A stretch of DNA of 64,000 bases from Streptomyces griseoluteus (GTDB lineage: Bacteria; Actinomycetota; Actinomycetes; Streptomycetales; Streptomycetaceae), in the NCBI GenBank assembly GCA_000717735.1, contig JOBE01000042.1, forward strand, positions 1 through 64,000, read 5' to 3'. Both the position numbers and the translations under genes were made by a program. This document shows positions 57,505-64,000 of the stretch, piece by piece (the first letter of the stretch is position 1; every line of letters starts with the position of its first letter). Under the pieces are notes generated by a model. The model saw nothing but the letters and a program-made list of their open reading frames with translations. It was not told where the DNA came from and made no database searches.

Positions 57505-59349
57505 ATGGCCCTGATGTCGTCCGGACTCAAGTGGCCCAATCTGCCCGACTACTTCCACGACTGGGCGCTGGTCGACGTGGAGACCTCGGGGCTGCGGCCT
57601 GGTCGGGACCGGGTACTGTCCCTGGCCATCCTCACGTTCGACCCGCACGGCCGGCAGACAGGGGAGTTCTTCACCCTCCTCAACCCCGGCTGCGACCCGG
57701 GTCCGGTGCACATTCATGGTCTCACTCCCGCTCGTCTCGCGGGCGCCCCGACCTTCGAGGAGATCGCGCCGCAGGTAGGAGCACTGCTCAGCAAACGTGT
57801 CCTGGTCGCCCACAACGCGCAGTTCGACTACGACTTCCTGGCGCATGAGTTCGCCCGCGTCCGCTCCTGGGTACCGGTCAGCAGGCGGTTGTGCACGCTG
57901 GCCCTCAACCGCCTGGTGGGACCCGCGACACCCGATCTCAAGCTGGGCACTCTCGCCGAGCACTACGGGGTGCAACAGCTGAAGGCCCACGACGCACAGG
58001 ACGACGTACGGGTGCTCTCCGGCATTCTGCGCGGTTCGTTGAGCGCGGCCGAGCGACTGGGCCTGTCCCTGCCGCTTCTGGACTGCCCTCCCCGCCAGGA
58101 CTACAAGCCGTACGTCCCCAAGACGCCCTGCGCGTATCGAAATCCCGGCCGACTGACGCCGGGGGAGTCGCTGATGCAGGGGATGAAGGTCGCGATCACC
58201 GGGGAGACGCGGGTCTCCCGCGAGGAGCTGATCGCCCGCTCGGTGGCGGCCGGGCTGAACATGATGACCTCGGTCAGCAGCCGGACCAGCGTCGTCGTCA
58301 CCAACGACCCCGAGGCCGGATCGGCCAAGCTCAAGCGCGCCGCCGACGAGGGCGTTCCGCTCGTGGACGAGCCGACCTATCTGCGGCTGCTGGAGAACGT
58401 GCGTCCAGGCCAGACCAAGGGTGCAGCCCGGCAGGGTCGTACGGTGGAGACGCCTGCGAGCGCGTCCACCGCTCCTCCTGCGCCGATGCCGAGCCTTCCT
58501 GCACAGCGGACCGCTGCACCGGCCTCATCCACTGCTGTTGCGGATCAGTCGCTCACCGGGCGCAGGGTCTTGGTCCTCGGCGGCACCCACGACGAGGCCG
58601 CCGAGGCACGTGCGCGTGCTGTCGCCCTTGGAGCTTCCGCGGCGGTCAACCTCTCCGCCAGCGTGTCCGACGTCGTCGTACTACCCGGCGGCGAAGCGGA
58701 CCGGCGGATGGCCCGCATCGCCGCGCTCGGCCTCCGCGTCCACGGTGCCGGCTGGCTCCTTGCAGCTGCGACCACGCCCACTTCCGTGACCGCCCAGGTG
58801 GCGGCCGGACATCAGCCAGACGCGGCATCGGTACTGGTCCGAGGGGCTGTCATCGACCTGAGCGACATCGGTGCGGCATGGACGGTGGCAGCCACATGGC
58901 GTCAGCAGACCACATGTGACGTGGACGTCGTCGCCTTCGCGGTCGACGCGCAGGAACAGGTGCCAGGCGATGAGGACTTTGTCTTCTACGGCGCCCCCGA
59001 GCACCCCGACGGGACCGTACACCTCGGCACGCACGGTCCGACGGATCAGGCTGTCACTGTCGATCTGGAACGTCTGCCCTTGGAGATCCACCGGGTCGTC
59101 ATCGCCGCCGCGATCGACGGTGCCGCGACCTTCTCCGACGTCGGGGCCATCGAGATCACTGTCACCTGCGGGATCGGCGCGGCCCCGGCCGCTCGGGCCA
59201 CGCTCGACGCCGCTACCACCGAGCGCACGATGATCCTCGCCGAGCTCTACCGCCGAGGGGAGGGCTGGCGGCTACGGGCCGTGGGGCAAGGCTACGACCA
59301 CGGCCTGGCCCGCCTTGCCCGTGGCTACGGCGTCGACGTCGCCGATTAG
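57505..59349 (+). CDS. DnaQ-type exonuclease fused to BRCT-like and TerD domains
   Basis: A 614-residue multidomain protein. Residues ~15-175 are a DEDDh 3'-5' exonuclease: ALVDVETSGLRPGRDRVLSL (Exo I), RVLVAHNAQFDYDFLAHEFA (Exo II), QLKAHDAQDDVRVLSGILRG (Exo III). A BRCT-like domain follows (~225-300: MQGMKVAITGETRVSREELI), then a Pro/Ala linker and a second, weaker BRCT-like fold (~350-420). The C-terminal TerD domain (~430-600) has DVDVVAFAVDAQEQVPGDED, FVFYGAPEHPDGTVHL and SDVGAIEITVTCG. This links nuclease activity to the tellurite/stress (Ter) system, probably a DNA-damage or phage response. Start ATG 57505 has GGAGGGAG upstream. Confidence 0.88.
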   Translation: MALMSSGLKWPNLPDYFHDWALVDVETSGLRPGRDRVLSLAILTFDPHGRQTGEFFTLLNPGCDPGPVHIHGLTPARLAGAPTFEEIAPQVGALLSKRVLVAHNAQFDYDFLAHEFARVRSWVPVSRRLCTLALNRLVGPATPDLKLGTLAEHYGVQQLKAHDAQDDVRVLSGILRGSLSAAERLGLSLPLLDCPPRQDYKPYVPKTPCAYRNPGRLTPGESLMQGMKVAITGETRVSREELIARSVAAGLNMMTSVSSRTSVVVTNDPEAGSAKLKRAADEGVPLVDEPTYLRLLENVRPGQTKGAARQGRTVETPASASTAPPAPMPSLPAQRTAAPASSTAVADQSLTGRRVLVLGGTHDEAAEARARAVALGASAAVNLSASVSDVVVLPGGEADRRMARIAALGLRVHGAGWLLAAATTPTSVTAQVAAGHQPDAASVLVRGAVIDLSDIGAAWTVAATWRQQTTCDVDVVAFAVDAQEQVPGDEDFVFYGAPEHPDGTVHLGTHGPTDQAVTVDLERLPLEIHRVVIAAAIDGAATFSDVGAIEITVTCGIGAAPAARATLDAATTERTMILAELYRRGEGWRLRAVGQGYDHGLARLARGYGVDVAD

Positions 59350-59510
59350 CCGGCGGACCGGTCTTCGTGCCCCACCGTCATGTCCGGCCGACCGTCCACG
59401 GCAGGGGGATCCCGGTCGAATGTGTACTCGCGGGCCGTTCCGTCGTGCACGTGGCCGCGGAGATATGGGTACATGGCGGCCCGCAGCCACGCAGGGGGCC
59501 TCGCTGACGC

Positions 59511-59744
59511 TCAGCGCGTTTCGTTCGACAGCTTGTGACCCAGACCCAGACGGCGGGCATCGCGCTCCGGCCGGATGGCGGTCAGGGTCACCAGGCCGGC
59601 GACGAGCATCACCGTGGCGGCGATGAGGAACGCTGTGGTGTAGCCGTGGGCGGGAGAGTCGGCCGCGTCGATGAGATGGCCGGTCAGGGAGGGTGCGACG
59701 AGGCCGGGCAGGGTGCCGATGCCGGCGACGACTGAGCTCGTGCA
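59511..59744 (-). pseudogene. MFS transporter C-terminal remnant
   Basis: About 77 residues show two membrane helices (SSVVAGIGTLPGLVAPSLTG and AFLIAATVMLVAGLVTLTAI) and a charged tail IRPERDARRLGLGHKLSNET. This is the end of a major facilitator protein; at ~59745 it is cut by the IS481 fragment. Bases 59350-59510 hold no recognisable gene. Confidence 0.6.
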
Positions 59745-59752
59745 GCAACCTG

Positions 59753-59905
59753 CCTCGTGCCCGGCCCGGCCCGGATCGGCCCGATCCTGGGCCTCCCCGC
59801 CTTGACCGTCCACCGGATCCTGAGCCGTCACCGGTTCAACCGGCTGTCCTTCATCGACCGCCCGACCGGCACGGTGATCCGCCGCTCGGGCGGGAGTCTG
59901 GTCCG
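59753..59905 (+). mobile_element. IS481-family transposase fragment
   Basis: The frame reads PARIGPILGLPALTVHRILS then RHRFNRLSFIDRPTGTVIRR, the N-terminal HTH-to-catalytic linker of IS481 transposases (G-L-P-x-x-T-V-H... and RPTG motif). Both ends are missing. It interrupts or abuts the MFS remnant. Confidence 0.65.
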
Positions 59906-60032
59906 TGACTGGTCCGGAGACGAACGCTGAGCGATCGAATCGACGGCTTAAGGTGCTGGATTGGATTCGGACTGTGCCTGATTCGGCGCTGCGATACGGT
60001 GAGCGATTTCCAGACAGGTGGACAGACTTGGC

Positions 60033-60110
60033 GTGCTAGAAGAACCCAGTGCTTTCGGGGAATAGCTACAAAAGATGTTCTTCGTCTGGCTGGTGATACA
60101 GCAGCTGCAC
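60033..60110. repeat. Short diverged repeat, copy 2
   Basis: Same blocks as at 45788-45870 in the same orientation, with one or two small indels and roughly three-quarters of positions shared by eye. On the minus strand it encodes SQTKNIFCSYSPKALGSS, matching QTKNLLVSYSPKKFGFF of copy 1. The remaining bases of 59906-60371 hold no recognisable gene. Confidence 0.45.
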
Positions 60111-60371
60111 CTCTGCTGACCTGGGGAAAAGGTAACAGGCGTGGCTCTCTGGTGGGGGCTGGTCCGGAATTGGTCCGTTTCCTGGTCCGGGCAGTCCCTT
60201 GGTGGAGAAGCCGGCATGGGAAGTTCTGGGAGTGATCCATGTCCAGCACGTCCTTGGCGCTCGATCCGCCCCGGGTGGTCACGCAGGCCGCCCGGTGGCC
60301 TAGGCCGCCGAAGGCGACCACGACCACCGGGCGGAGCCGTCCGGTTCCCGGAGGGTGTCGGCGCACGCCGC

Positions 60372-60869
60372 TCAGCAGTTCCGGATGGACCACACGGGCG
60401 TCCAGTCGTACGTGAAGGGCGTGGGCTCCGGCAGGACGACGTCCAGCACCTGGCCGTTCTGGCCGTAGAAGAACGCGGCGGCGCCGACCTGGTTGTTCAC
60501 CACCTGGCCCACGCCGTTCCAGTGGGACAGGGAGTACTGGTGGCAACGGTAGAGGAAGAAGACCTTGTACTTGCCCACCACCGGGTCCCAGACCCCGGTG
60601 CAGAGATTCCCCGACGCGCACGTGACGGGGCTGCCCGACGTCGTGTGCACGTAGTCCGCCCAGGGCGAGACCGTCGGCGATACGGCCGCCACGGCACGCG
60701 AGGACGGCCCCTCGCCCCGGGGCGCCTGCGGCATCACCATGATGTGGCCGCCGCCCTCGCGAGGCCCGTCCGAGGCCGCCGCCTGGGCCGGGCCCGCCGC
60801 GAAGGCGGACACCAGCACCCACAGGAAGGCACCGACCACACCGAGGGTGGAACGCCAGGTACGCGACAT
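60372..60869 (-). CDS. Small secreted protein of unknown function
   Basis: A 165-residue protein with a Sec signal peptide (~1-31, VVGAFLWVLVSAFAAGPAQA). The mature part has paired cysteines in SPVTCASGNLCTGVWDPVVG, FLYRCHQYSL and a C-terminal SIRNC, plus a W-N-G-V-G-Q-V motif. The aromatic and Cys-rich pattern suggests a small disulfide-stabilised beta fold similar to the protein at 62274-62774. GGAGAAGGAG precedes the ATG at 60869. It follows the beta-lactamase-like gene by 29 bp and is likely in its operon. Confidence 0.8.
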   Translation of the reverse strand: MSRTWRSTLGVVGAFLWVLVSAFAAGPAQAAASDGPREGGGHIMVMPQAPRGEGPSSRAVAAVSPTVSPWADYVHTTSGSPVTCASGNLCTGVWDPVVGKYKVFFLYRCHQYSLSHWNGVGQVVNNQVGAAAFFYGQNGQVLDVVLPEPTPFTYDWTPVWSIRNC

Positions 60870-60898
60870 CGTCACTCCTTCTCCGGGAATCCCCGGGT

Positions 60899-62126
60899 TC
60901 ACTTCTGACTCGTGCACAGCGGTACGTCCGGCAACTGGTTGTCCGGATGGCTGATGTAGATGTTGGTGACGTAGCCCCCGTACTGCGGCAAATACGCCCA
61001 CCAGTCGTTGGTGTACGGCGGGACGGAGACGAGCTGCCCCTTCTTCTGGCAGCCCACCAGCACCTCCACGCCGGCCGGGAGCCGGGTCAGCAGGTTGTCC
61101 CCGACTACCGGTTCCGTCCGGACGGCGACGTCCTGACCCCACGTCCCGTACCACTTTCCCTTCGGTGCCGTTCCGCCGGGAACGTTCAGGGAACGGGTCA
61201 GCCGGCCGACGTCGGTGTACGCCCTTCCGTACGACGTGCCGTCCGGGTGCAGCGTGAGGACGGCCACGATCGAACGGTCACCGGCACCGACGGTGCCGGT
61301 CGTGTGCAGCGCCGGTCGGCTCAGGTCGACGCTCGCGTCACCCGCGCCGGCGGACGAGGGGGGGCGAGGCGTCGATGCCACGAGCCGCAGTGGTGCCTAC
61401 GGAACCGCAGTTCCCCTTCGCGTACCTCCCCGACCAGCCCTGCTTCACGGCCCACGGGCGGTCGAACGCGGCGGCGATGCCGAAATGCTGGTCGAAGGTG
61501 TCCGACGCGCACCGGGTCGACTGGCGCAGACGCTCCATGATGAAGTCACGAACCGGCGCGGGAGCGGACTCCAGGATGTGTCGGTAGGTCTTCACGGTGT
61601 CGCGGGCCGACATGGCCGTGTAGCCCCAGTACCCCTCGTAGGCCGCCGGTGGGGGAGCGGTGTCGGCGAGCCCGAGCCGCGTGACCATGCGCTCGACGAT
61701 CGCCGGCCCGCCGTAGGCCGACCAGTAGTGGTTGGCGGCGGCGTCCTGACTGCTACGGAGCATGACGTCCAGCCGCGTGCGGTCGGCGGCCGGGACGGTG
61801 TCGGGGCTGCGGTTCCACAGGAAGTCGAGGGCGATCAGGAGCTTGACGACCGACGCGGACCGGAACGTGGCGGCCGGGTCGAGCTGTTCGGTGAACGTCC
61901 CGGTCTGCCGGTCGAACACGGCCACGCCCGCCGTGACCCCCGCGGGCACCTGGGGGCTCGCGGGCGTGACCGACACGGAGTCACCCGTCGGTTCCGTCGC
62001 GGCCGCGACGGAGTGCGGGAGCGCCGCGCCGGTGAAGGAGAGGGAGAGGAAGGCCGCGGTCGCGGCGAGCAGACGCCGAGGCGCACGGCGAGCGGTGGTG
62101 TGGGAGTGTCCGGCGATGCGGAGCAT
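60899..62126 (-). pseudogene. Secreted beta-lactamase-like serine hydrolase with SH3-like C-terminal region, frameshifted in a C7 tract
   Basis: The first frame (62126 to 61338) has a signal peptide and a class-A-beta-lactamase-like domain: FRSASVVKLLIALDFLWNRS (Ser-x-x-Lys), DVMLRSSQDAAANHYWSAYG and KQGWSGRYAKGNCGSVGTTA. It then hits a stop in the wrong frame. The continuation (DASVDLSRPALHTTGTVGAG, IVAVLTLHPDGTSYGRAYTD, then an SH3-like region with WWAYLPQYGGYVTNIYISHP) lies in the frame ending at 60899. Removing one G from the plus-strand G7 run at about 61358-61364 joins them into ~408 residues. The intact protein would be an exported serine hydrolase with a wall- or ligand-binding tail. 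Confidence 0.8.
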
Positions 62127-62273
62127 GGCGTGAGGGGTCCTCGCTTGGTGTGAGAGCGGGCTGCCCGGTCTCGAAAGGGGCGGCGGACGAGGGCGGCGAG
62201 ACCGCGGCGCGGGGCCTCTGGCGGGACGCGAAGGGCTCCACCGGAGCGGGCCGGGCGTACGACTCCCGGCGGT

Positions 62274-62774
62274 CTACGGGATGTTGCACTCCGTCATGCC
62301 GGGCCAGGGATCGGTCGACGTCCACACGTCGACGGCGGGGATGAAGCCCCACCCGTGATTGCCGTCGCGACCGGGAGCGATGCGGTCACCCATGGTGTAG
62401 TACCAGATGTTGTTGCCGCCGCTGTGCGCGGCGCCGCTGGCCCAGCACACGAACCAGCTCGTCGACGTGTCGATCCAGCCGATCACCGGGCACGCGGCGA
62501 TGAAGCTGCCGCAGCCGTACAGCGGGGCGCCGGCACGATTGCCGCACACCCAGTCACGCGCCCAGGTGCGCCCCGTGTACGCGTCGTAGTGGCTGACGTT
62601 GCGGGCGGTGCACGACGCCTGGGCCGCGAGGGGCGCGGCCTCGGCCGTAGGCGGCGCGCTCCGCACCGCGCGGGTGGTCGTGCCGGCCTGCGGCGACGAC
62701 GCCTGAACGGCGCCGGCGCCGAACAGCACGGCCAGGAGGGCGGCGAGCATCGCCACCGCTCGTCTCACAGACAT
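62274..62774 (-). CDS. Small secreted Cys-rich protein of unknown function
   Basis: A 166-residue protein with a Sec signal (AVAMLAALLAVLFGAGAVQA) and a mature domain with six or seven Cys (SCTARN, RDWVCGNRAG, LYGCGSFIAACPVIGWID, WFVCWASG, MTECNIP). It is rich in Gly, Trp and Tyr, as in small secreted binding proteins. No catalytic motif is seen. It is divergent from the LysR gene and probably its target. Bases 62127-62273 between it and the next gene hold nothing recognisable. Confidence 0.8.
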   Translation of the reverse strand: MSVRRAVAMLAALLAVLFGAGAVQASSPQAGTTTRAVRSAPPTAEAAPLAAQASCTARNVSHYDAYTGRTWARDWVCGNRAGAPLYGCGSFIAACPVIGWIDTSTSWFVCWASGAAHSGGNNIWYYTMGDRIAPGRDGNHGWGFIPAVDVWTSTDPWPGMTECNIP

Positions 62775-62878
62775 GTTTCGGCCCCCGTTGTCGTGAAAGC
62801 AATGGTCGGACGGCCCTGCGGAACCAAGGAGTTGTCACGGGGCGTCGCTTGAGAGCCGAGCCTTCCACTCGCACTCTG

Positions 62879-62911
62879 TTCATGTCATCGGTTGTGGCCA
62901 TGCGACATGAA
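62879..62911. promoter_or_regulatory. Inverted repeat before the LysR gene
   Basis: TTCATGTC (62879-62886) and GACATGAA (62904-62911) form a perfect 8-bp inverted repeat separated by 17 bases. It lies between the divergent secreted-protein gene (62774) and the LysR gene (62932), the usual place for a LysR-type regulator's own site. Confidence 0.5.
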
Positions 62912-62931
62912 AGACGATCGATAAGGGATTC

Positions 62932-63924
62932 ATGATGGTTACTGGCGAAACGGCCGCTGGAAGCGCCGCGCCGACGGGTCCCGACCCGCGGACGCCGAGC
63001 GCCCATCAACTCCGGCTGTTCGTCGTCCTCGCGGAGGAACTCCACTTCTCGCGCGCCGCCACCCGGCTGTTCATCACGCAGTCGGCGCTGAGCCAGCAGA
63101 TCAGAGACCTGGAAAGACGCCTCGGGGTGCGGCTGTTCGACCGTTCGAGCCGGGCCGTGACGCTCACCCCGCAGGGCCGGGTGCTGTTGGCGGACGCGCG
63201 CGGCGTGATGGCGGCCATGGACCGGCTGAGCCGCAGCGCTTCGACCCAGGCGCGCAGGCTCTCCGGACGGCTCGTCGTCGGCACCATCGGCGCGGAAGCG
63301 GCGATGCCCTATACGCACGCCGTGCTCCGTCTGCTCCACGAACGGCACCCGTTGGTCCAGGTCGACGTGCGCAGCCTCCACTTCGCCGACCACTTCGACG
63401 CCCTGTTCCGCCATGACATCGATGTTGCCTTCCTCCGTCCACCGGTCCCGCCCGGCGTCGAGGTGCAACACCTGGCCACGGAACCGCGGTTGGCCTGTCT
63501 CTCCGCGAGCGACCCGCTCGTGGATCGCGACCGGATCACCCTCGCCGAGCTGGCGCGCCACCCGGTGATCGACGTCCCGCCGCAGGTGCCACGGCTCTGG
63601 TGGGACTTCTGGGCCGCCGACCCGCGACCCGACGGCACCCCGGTCCGCTACGGACCCGTCGCCTCGGACCTGGAGGGCCTTCTGCACCTCGTGGCCCAGG
63701 GCAAGGGCATGTGCTTCCTGCCGGCCGCCGCGCGCGACCTCTTCCCGCGCCCCGGCATCCGCTACGTCGAGGTCACGGACCTGCCCCCGTCAACGGCGGG
63801 CCTCGCCTGGCTGAGGGAAAGCCGCACGGAACCGCTCATCGAGGCCGTAGTGGCAGCTGCCGGACACGTGGCCTCGGCGGGGGACCGGGGGGCCGTGCGG
63901 GGCAGGAGCCAGGCCGAGGACTGA
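62932..63924 (+). CDS. LysR-family transcriptional regulator
   Basis: A 330-residue LTTR. The winged HTH (~24-84) reads LRLFVVLAEELHFSRAATRL then FITQSALSQQIRDLERRLGV and RLFDRSSRAVTLTPQGRVLL. The effector-binding domain begins RLVVGTIGAEAAMPYTHAVL and ends GKGMCFLPAAARDLFPRPGI. Its ligand is unknown. The start at 62932 is the first of two adjacent ATGs. It is divergent from the secreted-protein gene at 62274-62774 and likely controls it and itself. Bases 63925-64000 hold no gene. Confidence 0.9.
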   Translation: MMVTGETAAGSAAPTGPDPRTPSAHQLRLFVVLAEELHFSRAATRLFITQSALSQQIRDLERRLGVRLFDRSSRAVTLTPQGRVLLADARGVMAAMDRLSRSASTQARRLSGRLVVGTIGAEAAMPYTHAVLRLLHERHPLVQVDVRSLHFADHFDALFRHDIDVAFLRPPVPPGVEVQHLATEPRLACLSASDPLVDRDRITLAELARHPVIDVPPQVPRLWWDFWAADPRPDGTPVRYGPVASDLEGLLHLVAQGKGMCFLPAAARDLFPRPGIRYVEVTDLPPSTAGLAWLRESRTEPLIEAVVAAAGHVASAGDRGAVRGRSQAED

Positions 63925-64000
63925 CCCCACGTCACAGGCCACGGCCACTCCGGGCGCGGGGCCCCGGCCGCTGCCGCCCCCGATACCTTCTTCTTGGCTC

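Overview
The base composition (very high GC, GC-rich third codon positions), the gene families and the TTA-poor codon use point to a Streptomyces chromosome. The density of broken genes and insertion-sequence scars suggests a chromosome arm. The species cannot be named from the sequence alone.

From about 0.6 to 44.5 kb the window is a dormancy/anaerobiosis island. It resembles the Mycobacterium tuberculosis DosR (DevR) regulon and the OsdK/OsdR-controlled region of Streptomyces coelicolor. It carries seven CBS-BON proteins, one single-pair CBS protein, six universal stress protein genes, Hsp20, an Acg-type nitroreductase, nicotinate phosphoribosyltransferase, a HAD phosphatase plus GH65 pair, two P-type ATPases, a beta-CASP nuclease, an alcohol dehydrogenase, flavodoxin, and a GAF-GAF histidine kinase (41461-43194) that converges on a LuxR-type response regulator (43199-43885). 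A 14-bp palindrome of form GGGNCNNNNGNCCC, usually with a weaker second copy 20-24 bp away centre to centre, lies upstream of nearly every transcription unit here and is probably the regulator's binding site. One tightly coupled six-gene operon (11796 to 5751, minus) encodes CBS, acetyl-CoA synthetase-like, E1-alpha, an E1-beta fused to an acyl carrier protein, CBS and USP. Its ligase lacks the catalytic A10 lysine.

The island is eroding. It holds fragments of narK, a molybdopterin oxidoreductase, PEP synthase, an Rv1733c-like protein, a second cation ATPase and a flavodoxin, a chimeric triple-domain USP with a frameshifted tail, and a CBS protein that has lost its N-terminus. The right edge is a 5'-truncated tyrosine integrase (44904-45737) followed by a strong terminator.

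From 45.8 to 60.2 kb is a mosaic accessory segment. It contains a complete class IV lanthipeptide cluster of venezuelin type (ABC permease, ABC ATPase, 51-aa precursor, LanL synthetase; 46297-51271), then decayed secreted glycoside hydrolases (GH64, GH16-ricin, GH2 piece), a streptogrisin-type protease with a LacI-type operator, IS5 and IS481 remnants, two pirin C-terminal fragments, and an intact exonuclease-BRCT-TerD fusion. Two diverged copies of a short sequence (45788 and 60033) lie near its ends.

From 60.4 to 63.9 kb are three secreted-protein genes on the minus strand: a small Cys-containing protein, a frameshifted beta-lactamase-like/SH3-like protein and another small Cys-rich protein. 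A divergent LysR regulator follows. The first 363 bases are the N-terminus of a WXG100/CpnT-like polymorphic toxin that runs off the left edge. Several genes are broken by one-base indels, two of them in C7 tracts, so some frameshifts may be sequencing errors. No tRNA, rRNA or CRISPR array was seen.
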